Shown here: piece by piece, positions 1-8,764 of the stretch | Position numbering within the stretch: position 1 is the first letter of the stretch | Layout of the letters: each line of letters opens with the position of its first letter | Assembly (NCBI GenBank): GCA_963844885.1 | Contig: CAWJQA010000018.1 | Coordinates: 620,001-684,000, forward strand | DNA length: 64,000 bases | Direction of reading: 5' to 3' | From: DATMER01 sp963844885 | Lineage (GTDB): Bacteria; Acidobacteriota; Thermoanaerobaculia; Multivoradales; UBA5704 | The notes under the pieces: generated by a model | Seen by the model: only the letters and a program-made list of their open reading frames with translations | Database searches by the model: none | Told to the model about the DNA's origin: nothing | Position numbers and translations under genes: made by a program

Positions 1-1284
1 CTCGATCATTTGGGAACTCCGCGACTGGTGACCGCCGGGAGCACCGGCGGTGACTTTTTCACGCTGACGCCCTGCCGGGTGCTCGACACCCGTGATCAGG
101 CGACGCCGCTTACTCCCGGCGAGACGCGAACGGTAACCCTGGCTGGCGTCTGCGGTATTCCGAGCAGCGCCACCGCGGTGTCGATCAACATCACCGCAGT
201 TGACTCCACGGCGCAGGGCGAAATGACCGCCTGGCCGGCCAACGAGCCGCAGCCGGTCACCTCGGCGATCTCCTATCAAGCGAGCCTCAACCGGGCCAAC
301 AACGGGATCCTGAAGCTGGGAAACGGCGCCTTGTCGTTCTTCGCCAATCAACTCTCCGGCACCGTCCACCTGGTCATCGACGTCAACGGTTACTTCACGG
401 AACCGGCCGGAGCCGTCGTTGCGTATCACGTCTACTACCCGTTTGGAGAAGAGGCCACGGCGTTCAACCAGGACACCGAGCAGATGAAGTTCACGGGGCA
501 CGAGCGGGATCTGGCGAGTTTGGCGGGGGCGGGGGATGATTTGGATTATATGCATGCTCGGCATTGCAGTCCGCTTACGGGGCGGTTTCTCAGTCTTGAC
601 CCAACTCTGGAGAGCGTAAGTCCCTTCGTGCCCCAAAGCTGGAATCGTTACAGCTACGTGCAGGGCAATCCACTTCTTTATGTAGATCCAACAGGAGCGC
701 TTCTTGTTTTTGCCGGAAGCAAAGCGAATCTGGAGAAACTTCAGGCGTTTGTTAGCGACGCCCTGCAGGGCTACGAGCTCAAGATAAACAAGAATGGTAC
801 GGCGGTACTCGTTGCGAACAACACCCAAGGCCCCCCTACGCCCGAGCAGGCAGCACTGGCTGGCGCGCTTTCTGATGCCATCAACCGTAGCGAGGTTATT
901 CGCATTGGTGTCGAGTCCGGTGCATCGGACGTTCTTATCGGAAACTATTCCTCGGGTAAGATTGATATACAAGATATTGCGTCTATTGGCCCGGGGATTG
1001 CATTAAGCTCCGCTTCTGCATTTGCACATGAAGTCGTCGAGCAAACCGCCAAGCAGGTTCGCCATCTCTCAGATTCCAGAAAGCATCAGAACTTTGCTCA
1101 TGGTTTCGGAATAGCGGCGCAGAACAGGGTATCCGGATTCACGCGCGGGCGGACCAATGACGACCTGCTTGATTATGCCACTGGGAGCGGATATATTCTT
1201 ACGGAACAGTCCCAGGGAGGTCGAGCAGTCCTGGTAATTCTGCAGTGGTCCAACGGCAACCTTGTTAAGGTAATTCGCCGATGA
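1..1284 (+). CDS. RHS repeat-associated core protein, C-terminal part (5' end outside window)
   Basis: The frame is open from the first base, so the gene starts upstream. It opens with the RHS motif DHLGTPRLVT, then a Cys-containing module of about 115 residues (starts FFTLTPCRVLDTRD, ends VIDVNGYF), then returns to RHS core with YYPFGEE, KFTGHERD, DYMHARHC, GRFLSLDP and YSYVQGNPLLYVDPTG. RHS cores form a shell around a C-terminal effector. The last ~195 residues after DPTGA are unlike the core and include AFAHEVVEQ and NFAHGFG, which loosely recall zinc-peptidase helices. I do not assign an activity. The gene overlaps the next ORF by 4 bp, as toxin-immunity pairs often do. The RHS identity is firm; the effector function is unknown. 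Confidence 0.9.
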   Translation, partial: LDHLGTPRLVTAGSTGGDFFTLTPCRVLDTRDQATPLTPGETRTVTLAGVCGIPSSATAVSINITAVDSTAQGEMTAWPANEPQPVTSAISYQASLNRANNGILKLGNGALSFFANQLSGTVHLVIDVNGYFTEPAGAVVAYHVYYPFGEEATAFNQDTEQMKFTGHERDLASLAGAGDDLDYMHARHCSPLTGRFLSLDPTLESVSPFVPQSWNRYSYVQGNPLLYVDPTGALLVFAGSKANLEKLQAFVSDALQGYELKINKNGTAVLVANNTQGPPTPEQAALAGALSDAINRSEVIRIGVESGASDVLIGNYSSGKIDIQDIASIGPGIALSSASAFAHEVVEQTAKQVRHLSDSRKHQNFAHGFGIAAQNRVSGFTRGRTNDDLLDYATGSGYILTEQSQGGRAVLVILQWSNGNLVKVIRR

Positions 1285-1661
1285 GAAGCCGCACTTCAAG
1301 ACCTTTCGTTTATTCGTCTATAGTTTTCGTCGTTTGCTTGTTGGCTTTGGCTCACTATTATAAAGGAACCGCTTCACAGAGAAGGGCGCGTGAAATTTGG
1401 CAAGAGCATGAACGTGTAGTCATCGACGCCGCGAACGGCAAACGCGTAGACCTCAATGCTTACGCGGAAGCGTCTCTTTTCTTCGATGCGCTCACTGGCA
1501 TTGATGTCCCGAGCGAACACTCTACATTCATTGAAGCGATGCCTAACAAGAATACAGCCTCTGCCATTGAGCCGCTGCGGCTCTGGTATGAAGAGAATAA
1601 GGCTAGGCTCTACTGGGACGAGCAGCGGAAAGAAGTGAGACTGTTGCCTGCCGATGATTGA
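1281..1661 (+). CDS. Small membrane-anchored protein, candidate immunity protein for the RHS effector
   Basis: This 126-residue protein starts with an ATG that overlaps the RHS stop codon (ATGA), so the two are translationally coupled. Residues ~8-27 form one hydrophobic segment (VYSSIVFVVCLLALAHYY). The remaining ~95 residues are charged and soluble and would lie in the periplasm if the N-terminus is cytoplasmic. No family is recognised. The position straight after the effector tip is the usual place for an immunity gene, and a periplasm-facing protein would fit an effector acting there. The immunity role is inference from position only. Confidence 0.6.
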   Translation: MRSRTSRPFVYSSIVFVVCLLALAHYYKGTASQRRAREIWQEHERVVIDAANGKRVDLNAYAEASLFFDALTGIDVPSEHSTFIEAMPNKNTASAIEPLRLWYEENKARLYWDEQRKEVRLLPADD

Positions 1662-1718
1662 ACTCGTGCGAAAGGCAACGGAGACCCCAGCGAATCCTTT
1701 TCGCAGTCCTGGACCTGA

Positions 1719-1937
1719 AATGCCCTGGGCGACCTCGGCAGCGTCACCTATCCAGCCTGCCAGTTCGCGGCCTGCGTGCCGGTCACCCGCTCGATCTCGC
1801 CAGGATACACGAACGGGTTCTTGACATCCGTACCGGGATGGGCCACTCTCAGCTATCATGCGAACGGCATGGTCAACCAGGTCACCCACTCGAACGGCGT
1901 GGCGGACACCCAGGCCAACGACCCGGACGGCATCGAA
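1719..1937 (+). pseudogene. RHS repeat fragment (orphan remnant)
   Basis: One frame reads ALGDLGSVTYPAC, then YTNGFLTSVPGWA and YHANGMVNQVTHSNGV, then Asp-Pro-Asp-Gly. This is the RHS/YD-repeat stretch that normally lies upstream of a core. A TGA stop sits directly before it at 1716-1718, there is no start codon, and similarity ends near 1937. It is therefore a displaced piece of a second RHS gene. Orphan fragments downstream of an intact RHS tip are typical of tip exchange in RHS loci. Confidence 0.7.
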
Positions 1938-2047
1938 CATGGGACGGGGATGGTAGCACGGAGGGAGGAAGTCCTCACTCCTCCCGCTATGGGAGGACTT
2001 GCTGGCGGAGGTGTGGGCGGTTGGATGAAGACCGCAGCCGAGACGCC

Positions 2048-2110
2048 GTACCGGCGGGTACAGAGGTTTTACCGGCGGGTAGAGAGGTCGTACCAGCGGG
2101 TGCGGAGGCT
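2048..2110. repeat. Three 21-bp degenerate tandem repeats
   Basis: Units begin at 2048, 2069 and 2090. Each is 21 bp and shares TACC(G/A)GCGGGT followed by GAGGT or GAGGC. On the plus strand they read as a heptapeptide repeat, YRRVQRF/YRRVERS/YQRVRRL, but there is no convincing gene here. The block lies between the RHS remnant and a regulator fragment. Arrays of the same unit length occur at 13064-13294 and 44924-45312. Confidence 0.75.
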
Positions 2111-2124
2111 TACGACCGGAACCC

Positions 2125-2265
2125 TCACTCCCCCACGGCCTCGAACTTCAGCTCGGGATCGTGCTGCGACCGGTGGAGGAACTGGGTGATTTTCCGGGTC
2201 AGCGCCACCGTGACGGCGTCGCGCTGTGCGGCCTCGCAGAAGACCTTGAGGGCGGCCAGGGACTT
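2125..2265 (-). pseudogene. 3'-terminal fragment of an HTH-TPR regulator gene
   Basis: On the minus strand this reads LAALKVFCEAAQRDAVTVAL, continues TRKITQFLHRSQHDPELKFE, then AVGE and a stop. This aligns residue for residue with the C-termini of the two full regulators at 5073-6563 and 7027-8514 (LAALQVFCEAA...SQHDPELKF). Similarity stops near 2265, so only about 46 codons survive. As with the complete copy at 5073-6563, a small secreted-protein gene lies just beyond its truncated 5' side (at 2330). It is a relic of a third copy. Confidence 0.8.
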
Positions 2266-2329
2266 CCTTGACAGCCTTCATAATTCAGACCCATACTAGT
2301 CCCGGTCGAAATCAAGGAGGGCGAGCTCT

Positions 2330-2692
2330 ATGCGAAAGCGGTTGCGCTGGATCAGGCTGGCAGTCTTGGCAGGGCTCATGCTTGTAGGTGCTCAGGGCGC
2401 TGTGTGGGCGGCATGTGGCACGTGTCAGGTGTGCAGGGAGAAGACGAGGCTTACGATCCCTGCCGATTACTGTTCGATAGCGGATGGCGAGAACGGGTCC
2501 ATGTGCTGCTCGGAAGAAAGTATTGGAATAGCAACCTATTGCACTGAATCGGGCTCCCTCTGTTACGGCATCGGTGTCAGCCCCGGCGGTGGTGGGTCAG
2601 GAGGTGGAGGAGGTGGTGGTGGAGGCTGTGCCTATCAGAGCGGCTGGTGTCCCCCCGACTGCATGAGTTGCAGCGGCGGGACGAGGTACTAG
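2330..2692 (+). CDS. Small secreted cysteine-rich protein with Gly-rich linker
   Basis: This is a 120-residue protein with a clear Sec signal peptide: MRKRLRW, hydrophobic AVLAGLMLVGAQGAV, and a likely cut after VWA. The mature part has about a dozen Cys in short spacings (CGTCQVC, MCC, WCPPDC, MSC) and a run of nine Gly near residue 90. A strong ribosome binding site, AAGGAGG at 2314-2320, lies 9 bases before the ATG. The pattern suggests a disulphide-stabilised exported protein or peptide precursor. No family is recognised. Confidence 0.8.
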   Translation: MRKRLRWIRLAVLAGLMLVGAQGAVWAACGTCQVCREKTRLTIPADYCSIADGENGSMCCSEESIGIATYCTESGSLCYGIGVSPGGGGSGGGGGGGGGCAYQSGWCPPDCMSCSGGTRY

Positions 2693-2756
2693 CCGGCCGG
2701 CCGGTACCAGACCTTGTTGCCGGCGCAACGAGGTACTTTGGGAAACAGGTGGATCA

Positions 2757-5064
2757 TTGAGGAAGGCTATCGCGCTTACCAAGCGATGGGCGAGTGTCGC
2801 TGCTTTGGGACTTTCCGTTGTGACTGCCTCTGGCGGTGAGTCGCCCCCAAGTGCTCCGCTGGAGTCCGTAGCACCAGCCCAGATACACGTCACGCTGAAC
2901 TCCGCAACGGGGGCGCCTCTAGCCGGAGAAGGCTTTGTCGTCTTCAAGGGTTCGGCATCGGCTACCCCCGTAGTCGTTCCAACGAAGTTGCCAGGGTCCG
3001 CGGCGGCCGAGTTGCCTATCGGTTCGCAGTGGATCCTGATCGCCGATTTTCCCGGCTACTTCGCGGCGTCTTCAGTCCTCAACGTGCCATCTGAAGCGCA
3101 AGCCGGTCCGATGGAAGTCAGGGTGACGCTTCGGCCGGCCGGCACACTGGCGGGCAAATTCACCGTTGGGGAGAAAGACACGTTGCCTGAGGGGCTGGAG
3201 GCTCGATTCGAGCCGACCCGCGACGGTCCTCCTGGCAAACAGGATATACCGCCAGGGTTGGCCACATGTGCCGTCAGCAAGGAAGGAGACTGGCGTTGCC
3301 GGCTTCCGGCAGGCCGTCTCGACGTTGCCTTGCATCCCAAGGGTTTCGTTCCCCACTATCTTTGGAATGCCGGTGTCACGGCCGGCGAGACGAGCGTACT
3401 TGGATCGTGGAAGCTCATTCGCGGCGCGTCGGTCGCGGGCTGGGTTGCACAGGAAGATGGCACGCCGGCCGAAGGATGCCAGGTTCGTCTCGAGCCGGCG
3501 ACGGCGCCGGGCCGGCCGAACGATCCCGTGCTGGGATTCCTGCGGTCGGTCGCCAACGAAGTCCCATGCCAGAAGAAGGGCTTCTTCCAATTCTCGGCGG
3601 TAGCCGCGGGTTCGTACACGCTCGTGGCGCGGGAGGGGGATTCACGGGCGCAAATGTCGCCTGTGGAAGTCTGGGATGGCGCTGAATCGAGACTCACGGC
3701 GCCGCTCATGCTCCGGCGCCCTGTCAACTTCGAGGTGGCGCTCTCTCCTCCGGCCGACTGGCTTGGCCGCCCTTGGCGCATCGAGGTGCGGCGGGCGAGC
3801 GAGTATAGCGCCGGATGGGAAGAGCCTTCGTATCGGGCCGAGGCGAGCCTGGACGGCCGGCTACGAATTCCCAAACAATCTCCGGGCCGCTTCTGGATCA
3901 CGGTCTACGATCGGCTCGGCAACGCGATCTTCTCAGACTCGCATGTGGATCTGACCGATTCGACGCAGCCGTACCTGATCACTCTGGACATGCTTTGGAT
4001 CGAAGGGAGGATCAAGCTAGGGGAAGAACCCGTCGCCGGGCGCCTCTTTTTCGGCGGGCGAAGCGGCGTTACATCCATCGCGATGACCTCCGATGAGGAC
4101 GGCCGTTTCGAGGGGCCGCTCCCGAAGCCGGGCGATTGGCGAGTGGACATTGAAGCTGCAGAGCCGCGGTTGAAGGCATCGGTGAAGGTGGAGGTCAAGC
4201 CCAAGGGTGGCCGCGCTTCCGTTGCGATCGAGCTTCCCGACACACGTGTTTACGGGAAAGTGGTCGACCCGGCGGGAGCACCCGCACCGAATGCGGAGGT
4301 CTCCCTCAGCTCGACCATCAGCACCCTCCAGACTGAGGCTGATCAAAAAGGGGAATTCGAGATCCGGGCCTTCCCAAAGGGCACCCTTCGAGCTCTCCGC
4401 GGCACGAGCCGCCGGGAAGGGGGGCCGTGAAGTCAGCGATCCCTACACATTCGAAGCATCCGAGGATTCGCCCCATGGGCCGGTCGTTCTTGCCTTGCGG
4501 CGCAATCAGACACTGCGCGGGAAAGTTCTGGCAGCAACCGGGCCGGCTATCGGCGCTACGGTAAGCGCGTGGCCTGCCGCGGGAGGGGACGGCGTCGTCT
4601 CGACGGTCCGGTCTCGGCTCGACGGAAGCTTTGAGCTTGAAGTGCCTGAGGGCACGCGAATCGTGCAGGCGGTCGTGAGTCCCCCGGGAGGCGTGCTGAA
4701 GGCCTATGAGGTGAATGTGTCGAGTGACGCCGATCTCATGTTTCAAGTAGAGCCTGAAGGCGGTGAGCTGGCCATAGATCTCGGCAAGAAAGAACCGGCT
4801 GAGGACGGGATTCTCGTCGTTTGGCAGGAAGACATCGGGATTCCTATCGGCACGCTGATACGCTGGACCGAGGGGCACGGCGTTAGATTTCAGGACCATG
4901 GCCAGGTGCGCATTCCGCAGCTCGCTCCAGGCTACTACACGGTGTGCCTTGGAGCCACGGCAGTGATAGCTCCAAGCGAGCTCGAGGACTGGAAGAAAAA
5001 CCGCGGCAAGTGCGCGTCTGGCTACCTTGCAGCGGCATCGACGCTCGATCTTCGCTTGCCTTAA
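2757..5064 (+). CDS. Secreted multi-domain protein with carboxypeptidase-regulatory-like repeats (frameshifted)
   Basis: A TTG-started frame (2757-4430) has a signal-like N-terminus (ALGLSVVTAS) and a series of beta-sandwich repeats of the carboxypeptidase-regulatory type, e.g. GKVVDPAGAPAPNAEVSLSS, KGEFEIRAFPKG, GRIKLGEEPVAGRLF. At about 4380-4387 the homologous reading moves to the +1 frame, where APFELSAARAAGKGG follows naturally on AFPKG. That frame runs to 5064 with further repeats (LRGKVLAATGPAIGATVSAW, DGSFELEVPEG). The two halves together make one protein of ~768 residues. A single inserted base, real or technical, explains the split. Role: exported or surface protein, substrate unknown. 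Confidence 0.7.
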
Positions 5065-5072
5065 AATGTCCC

Positions 5073-6563
5073 TCACTCCTCCCCAGCCCCGAACTTCAGC
5101 TCGGGGTCGTGCTGCGACTGGTGGAGGAATCGGATGACGTCCCGGGTCAGCTCCACCGTGGCCGCCTCGCGCCTGGCGGCTTCGCAGAAGACCTGAAGCG
5201 CGGCCAGGGCTTCCCGGTGAACGCCCTGGCCGCTGAAGATCCACCTCATCTCTTCGGCCAGGGTCCGCGCCTCCGCGGTGCGGTCCTGCTCCAGAAGGAG
5301 CAAGGCCAGGTCCAGGCTCACCAGCGCATAGTCGAGAGCCAGAGGAGGATCGAAGGAGGCGAACTTGCGCCGGGTCTGCTCGAAGGCCTCTTCGGCCTCG
5401 GCAGCCCGGCCGGTCCCCGCCGCGATCTTCGCGGCGAGAAAAGCGACGCGCACGAGGTCCACCTCCTGGCCTAGCTGTTCAGCAAGAGCCTGCACCTGTG
5501 GTAGGCGGTTCGCGGCTTCTGCCGCAAGATCCTGTAAGCAGAGATTGACCAGGAATTGGCAGAGCACGCCGAGTGCCGCCCGCGGCTCCCGCTTTTCGTC
5601 GATATGAAGGATTGCTTCGCGGAGCACCTCGGTCGAAGCCTCAAACTCGCCGAGCGCCCCATGGATCTGGGCCTTCAGGAGAAGCAGCTTCCCTCGGAGA
5701 TCCCCCCGGTCGGCAGAGAGAGCTTCCTGGTTCCGCCGCAGGGCCTCGGGAAAACGACGTTGCGCCTTCCGGACCGTCGCTTCCAGACCGAGCACCATGG
5801 CTTCGCTGAAGAGTCCAGAATCTCCGCGATCACCAGCCTCCCAGAAGCGCGCCGCGGTGGCGAGAGCCGCATCGCTGCCCCGGAGGTCGTTCGTCGCGCG
5901 GCGGGCATTGGCCACGTGGAACCAAGCGTAGCCACGAGCTGTCAGGCGCAGCCGCTCGTCGCCCGGGCAACGCTCGGCGATGTGGAGCGCCAACTCGGCC
6001 AGTTCCAGGGCCTTCGCCGGGCTGCTCGGCGCCATCTCGATACTCTTCGCCGCGACGAGCTCGCAGAGTGCATAGCTATGGAAATCCTCGATCTCCTCGA
6101 CCATGGCCAGCCGCTGCCGCGCAGTGCGTGGCTCCAGGCGCAGCCAGAGGTGCGCCGCCAGCCCCCGGTCCGTCGCCCAGGGCGCGTCGTGAGCCCGCCG
6201 CAGAGGGGCCGGCGCGGTAGCCGTGAAGATCACCTCCAAGGCTTCACCACTCCAGGCGAGCAGCTCGGCGAAGAGCGTCTCGGACAGGACCCGGTCGGCG
6301 CGTGACCAACCTCGGGTGGCCGCCCGAAAGGAGCGAATGGCCCGCAAGGCGGGCTGCACCAGAGCGAGGGGGAATCCGGCGGCCTTCACTGCCCGGTCGA
6401 GCACGGCGTCCGGTACCGTCCTGGTCCCGGTGGTGTAGTTCGAGACCTGGCTGGGCGAGGTCCGCGTGACGGCGGCGAAGCCTGTCTGGTCCAGATCCAT
6501 GCTGTAGCGCAGGAGAACGTAGAAAAGCCGCCTGGCCTGGTCCACCTTCGTTTTCGTTGTCAC
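5073..6563 (-). CDS. HTH-TPR transcriptional regulator A
   Basis: A Cro/C1-like helix-turn-helix lies near the N-terminus (TGFAAVTRTSPSQVSNYTTG). It is followed by ~400 residues of TPR-like helical repeats (YAWFHVANARRATNDLRG, KAQRRFPEALRRNQEALSAD, LKAQIHGALGEFEASTEVL, DYALVSLDLALLLLEQDRTA). I chose the GTG at 6563 because GGAGAGGA lies just upstream; an ATG at 6590 is possible and adds 9 residues. HTH plus TPR is the layout of peptide-sensing regulators of the RRNPP type, but no specific orthology is claimed. It faces the small secreted peptide gene at 6701 and is paralogous to regulator B. DNA targets are unknown. Confidence 0.8.
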   Translation of the reverse strand: MTTKTKVDQARRLFYVLLRYSMDLDQTGFAAVTRTSPSQVSNYTTGTRTVPDAVLDRAVKAAGFPLALVQPALRAIRSFRAATRGWSRADRVLSETLFAELLAWSGEALEVIFTATAPAPLRRAHDAPWATDRGLAAHLWLRLEPRTARQRLAMVEEIEDFHSYALCELVAAKSIEMAPSSPAKALELAELALHIAERCPGDERLRLTARGYAWFHVANARRATNDLRGSDAALATAARFWEAGDRGDSGLFSEAMVLGLEATVRKAQRRFPEALRRNQEALSADRGDLRGKLLLLKAQIHGALGEFEASTEVLREAILHIDEKREPRAALGVLCQFLVNLCLQDLAAEAANRLPQVQALAEQLGQEVDLVRVAFLAAKIAAGTGRAAEAEEAFEQTRRKFASFDPPLALDYALVSLDLALLLLEQDRTAEARTLAEEMRWIFSGQGVHREALAALQVFCEAARREAATVELTRDVIRFLHQSQHDPELKFGAGEE

Positions 6564-6700
6564 AGAATCCTCTCCTATGGAAGAAGCCACATCGCTCCCA
6601 CCGGGATTTCCTCACCCATCCGGGGCACCATTGCCGATTGGAGGCCGGCCACACAGCCAATGGCGGCTCGTACCGGCCGCCTCCCGGAGAAGGAGGAAGT

Positions 6701-7000
6701 ATGCGTCGTAGGCTTCGGAGTCTGATCGTTCTGGTGTGTCTCTGCCTGTTCCTGGGAGCCTCGGTGGCGTCTGCCGCGGGGGCTCCCTCCGTGCCCGCCG
6801 GCCGGGAGGTCGGTGGCCTGGCGCGCATCGTTGGTCATCTCGGGGCTCTCCTCAAGGCCGTCTGGGAGAGCGAGGCGGGTCACATCGAACCCTGGGGCGG
6901 CACCTCGCCAAACGCCGAACCGCCGACCGGCGACGGCTTTGCCACGGCGAGCACCGATCTGGGGTGCGACATTGATCCCTTTGGTCGCTGCAGCCACTGA
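6701..7000 (+). CDS. Small exported peptide precursor between two HTH-TPR regulators
   Basis: This is a 99-residue product. The ATG at 6701 follows AGGAGGA at 6691-6697, which rules out the longer upstream frame. It has a classic signal peptide (MRRRLRSL, hydrophobic IVLVCLCLFLGASVA, cut after SAAGA). The mature ~70-residue part ends in DLGCDIDPFGRCSH, a two-Cys tail able to form one disulphide. It is read divergently from regulator A and convergently towards regulator B. An exported peptide beside HTH-TPR proteins suggests a signalling or effector peptide. That role is inference from context. Confidence 0.75.
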   Translation: MRRRLRSLIVLVCLCLFLGASVASAAGAPSVPAGREVGGLARIVGHLGALLKAVWESEAGHIEPWGGTSPNAEPPTGDGFATASTDLGCDIDPFGRCSH

Positions 7001-7026
7001 ATGAATAACCGAGGAGGCCGGGGTGT

Positions 7027-8514
7027 TCACGAGTCCTCGGCCTCCTCGGTGGCCTCGAATTTCAGCTCGGGGTCGTGCTGCGACCGATAGAGGAACCGGA
7101 TCACGCGGCGGGTCAGCTCCACCGTGGCCGTTTCGCGCTTGGCGGCCTCGCAGAAGACCTGGAGGGCGGCAAGGGCTTCCCTCTGGAGATCCTGGCTGCT
7201 GAAGATCCACCTCATCTGCTCGGCCAGGGTCCGCGCCTCGGAGGTACGGCCGTGCTCTAGCAGTAGAACGCCCAGATCCAGGCTCACCAGCGCATAATCG
7301 AGAGGCAGAGGTGGCTGGTGGGAGGCGAAGCTGCGCCGGGCCTGCTCGAAAGCCTCCTCGGCTTCTTCGGTCCGGCCGGTCCCCGCACTTATCTTCGCAC
7401 CGATAAACATCACGCGCACTATGTCAACCTTCTGCCCGAGTTGCTCGGCGAGAGCTTCTGCCTGCCGCAGGAGGGGAGAGGCCTCGGCCGCACGACCCTC
7501 CATGCAGAGGTTGACCAGGAATTGGCACCGCACGCCGAGCGCCGTCCGCGGCTCCCGCTCCTCGGCGATGTGAGGGATCGACTCACGGAGCACCTCGGTC
7601 GAGGCCTCGAACTCGCCGAGCGCCCCCAAGATTTGGGCTTTGAGAAGAAGCAGCTTTCCTCGGAGGTCTCCCCGGTCGGCGGCGAGAGCCTCCTCGATCC
7701 GCCTCCGGGCCTCGGGAAAGCGGCGCTGTGCCTTCCGGATGGCCGCTTCCAGACCAAGCACGATCGCCTCGTTGAAAAACCCCGGATCCCCGGGAGCACC
7801 GGCCTCCCAGAGCTTCGTCGCGGTGGCGAGGGCCGCGTCACAGCCGCGGAGATCGTTCGTCACGCGGCGGGCGTTGGCGACATGGAACCAGGCGTAGCCC
7901 TCGGCTCTCTGGCGCAGCAGCGCGTCGCAGGGGCACCGCTCGGCGATGCGGCGCGCCAGCGCGGCCAGATCCCGGCACTTCGCCGGGCTGCTCGGCGCCA
8001 TTTCGATGCTCTTGGCCGCCACAAGCTCGCAGAGTGCCCAACTCCGGAATTTCGGGTCCGTCTCCACCAGGGCGATCCGCTCGTCATGATCTCGCTTCTC
8101 GAAGCGTTCCCACAGCAGAGCGGCTTGCGCCCGCTCCTGAAGCGCTTCGCCGGTCACGGCCAGGGCCGACAACACGGCGCGGCCGAATTCAGTTGCCAGT
8201 CTCCCCAGCTTGGCCACGGCCACCTCAATGGACCGCTGGGTGGTGGAAAGCCCGGAGCCTCCCAAGGCCCTGGCCGCCGCGCGGTTCGCCTCCAGGCGCT
8301 CCAGGGTCGCGTCGATCGCCTCCGGCGGAAGCCCCATGTAGGAGATGAGGTGCTCCAGCCGCTTCCTGAGCAGCTTCTTTCTCCCCTTCTCGTAGTCGCT
8401 GATCAACTGGGCTGAAAAGCCCGAGGCCTCCCCGAGCTCTGTCTGGGTCCAACCCTGGCCGCAGCGGAGAAACATCAAGACGATGCCGTGGTCCGGCACG
8501 AAGTCCTCTGGCAT
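7027..8514 (-). CDS. HTH-TPR transcriptional regulator B
   Basis: The protein has 495 residues if it starts at the ATG at 8514, which has GGAGGGA upstream; the open frame continues to 8583. The XRE-type helix-turn-helix is well formed (LRCGQGWTQTELGEASGFSA, then QLISDYEKGRKK, residues ~15-50). TPR-like repeats follow from ~150 to the end. From the motif ALCELVAAKSIEMAPSSPAK onward it is very similar to regulator A, while the HTH regions differ strongly. The paralogues therefore share a sensor half but probably bind different DNA. It lies convergent with the exported peptide gene. Confidence 0.82.
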   Translation of the reverse strand: MPEDFVPDHGIVLMFLRCGQGWTQTELGEASGFSAQLISDYEKGRKKLLRKRLEHLISYMGLPPEAIDATLERLEANRAAARALGGSGLSTTQRSIEVAVAKLGRLATEFGRAVLSALAVTGEALQERAQAALLWERFEKRDHDERIALVETDPKFRSWALCELVAAKSIEMAPSSPAKCRDLAALARRIAERCPCDALLRQRAEGYAWFHVANARRVTNDLRGCDAALATATKLWEAGAPGDPGFFNEAIVLGLEAAIRKAQRRFPEARRRIEEALAADRGDLRGKLLLLKAQILGALGEFEASTEVLRESIPHIAEEREPRTALGVRCQFLVNLCMEGRAAEASPLLRQAEALAEQLGQKVDIVRVMFIGAKISAGTGRTEEAEEAFEQARRSFASHQPPLPLDYALVSLDLGVLLLEHGRTSEARTLAEQMRWIFSSQDLQREALAALQVFCEAAKRETATVELTRRVIRFLYRSQHDPELKFEATEEAEDS

Positions 8515-8764
8515 AAAGAGCTCCCTCCGAGAAAGTCCTCGTTCAAGAATCAGAGTGCCTCCGCCGGAAGAATAGCGTGACACGCAAAGCCGAATGAAAT
8601 CCCGGTTTCGCCGGATCTCCGCCTTGTCTTCACTTTGGAGAAGACGCCACTTCTCTCGCCTTCCAACATTCCAGGGGGCGCGGAGGCTGCGCTCGGGGAA
8701 ATCCTTTGGGCAGCCGCTGCCCCGTGAAGTTGAGGGAACGGGATCAAACTATACTCACCCCCCT

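Noticed and set aside
1658..2299. 213-residue plus-strand ORF
   Set aside because: It runs across an RHS remnant read in another frame, a 21-bp repeat and the antisense of a regulator fragment; no single protein sense.
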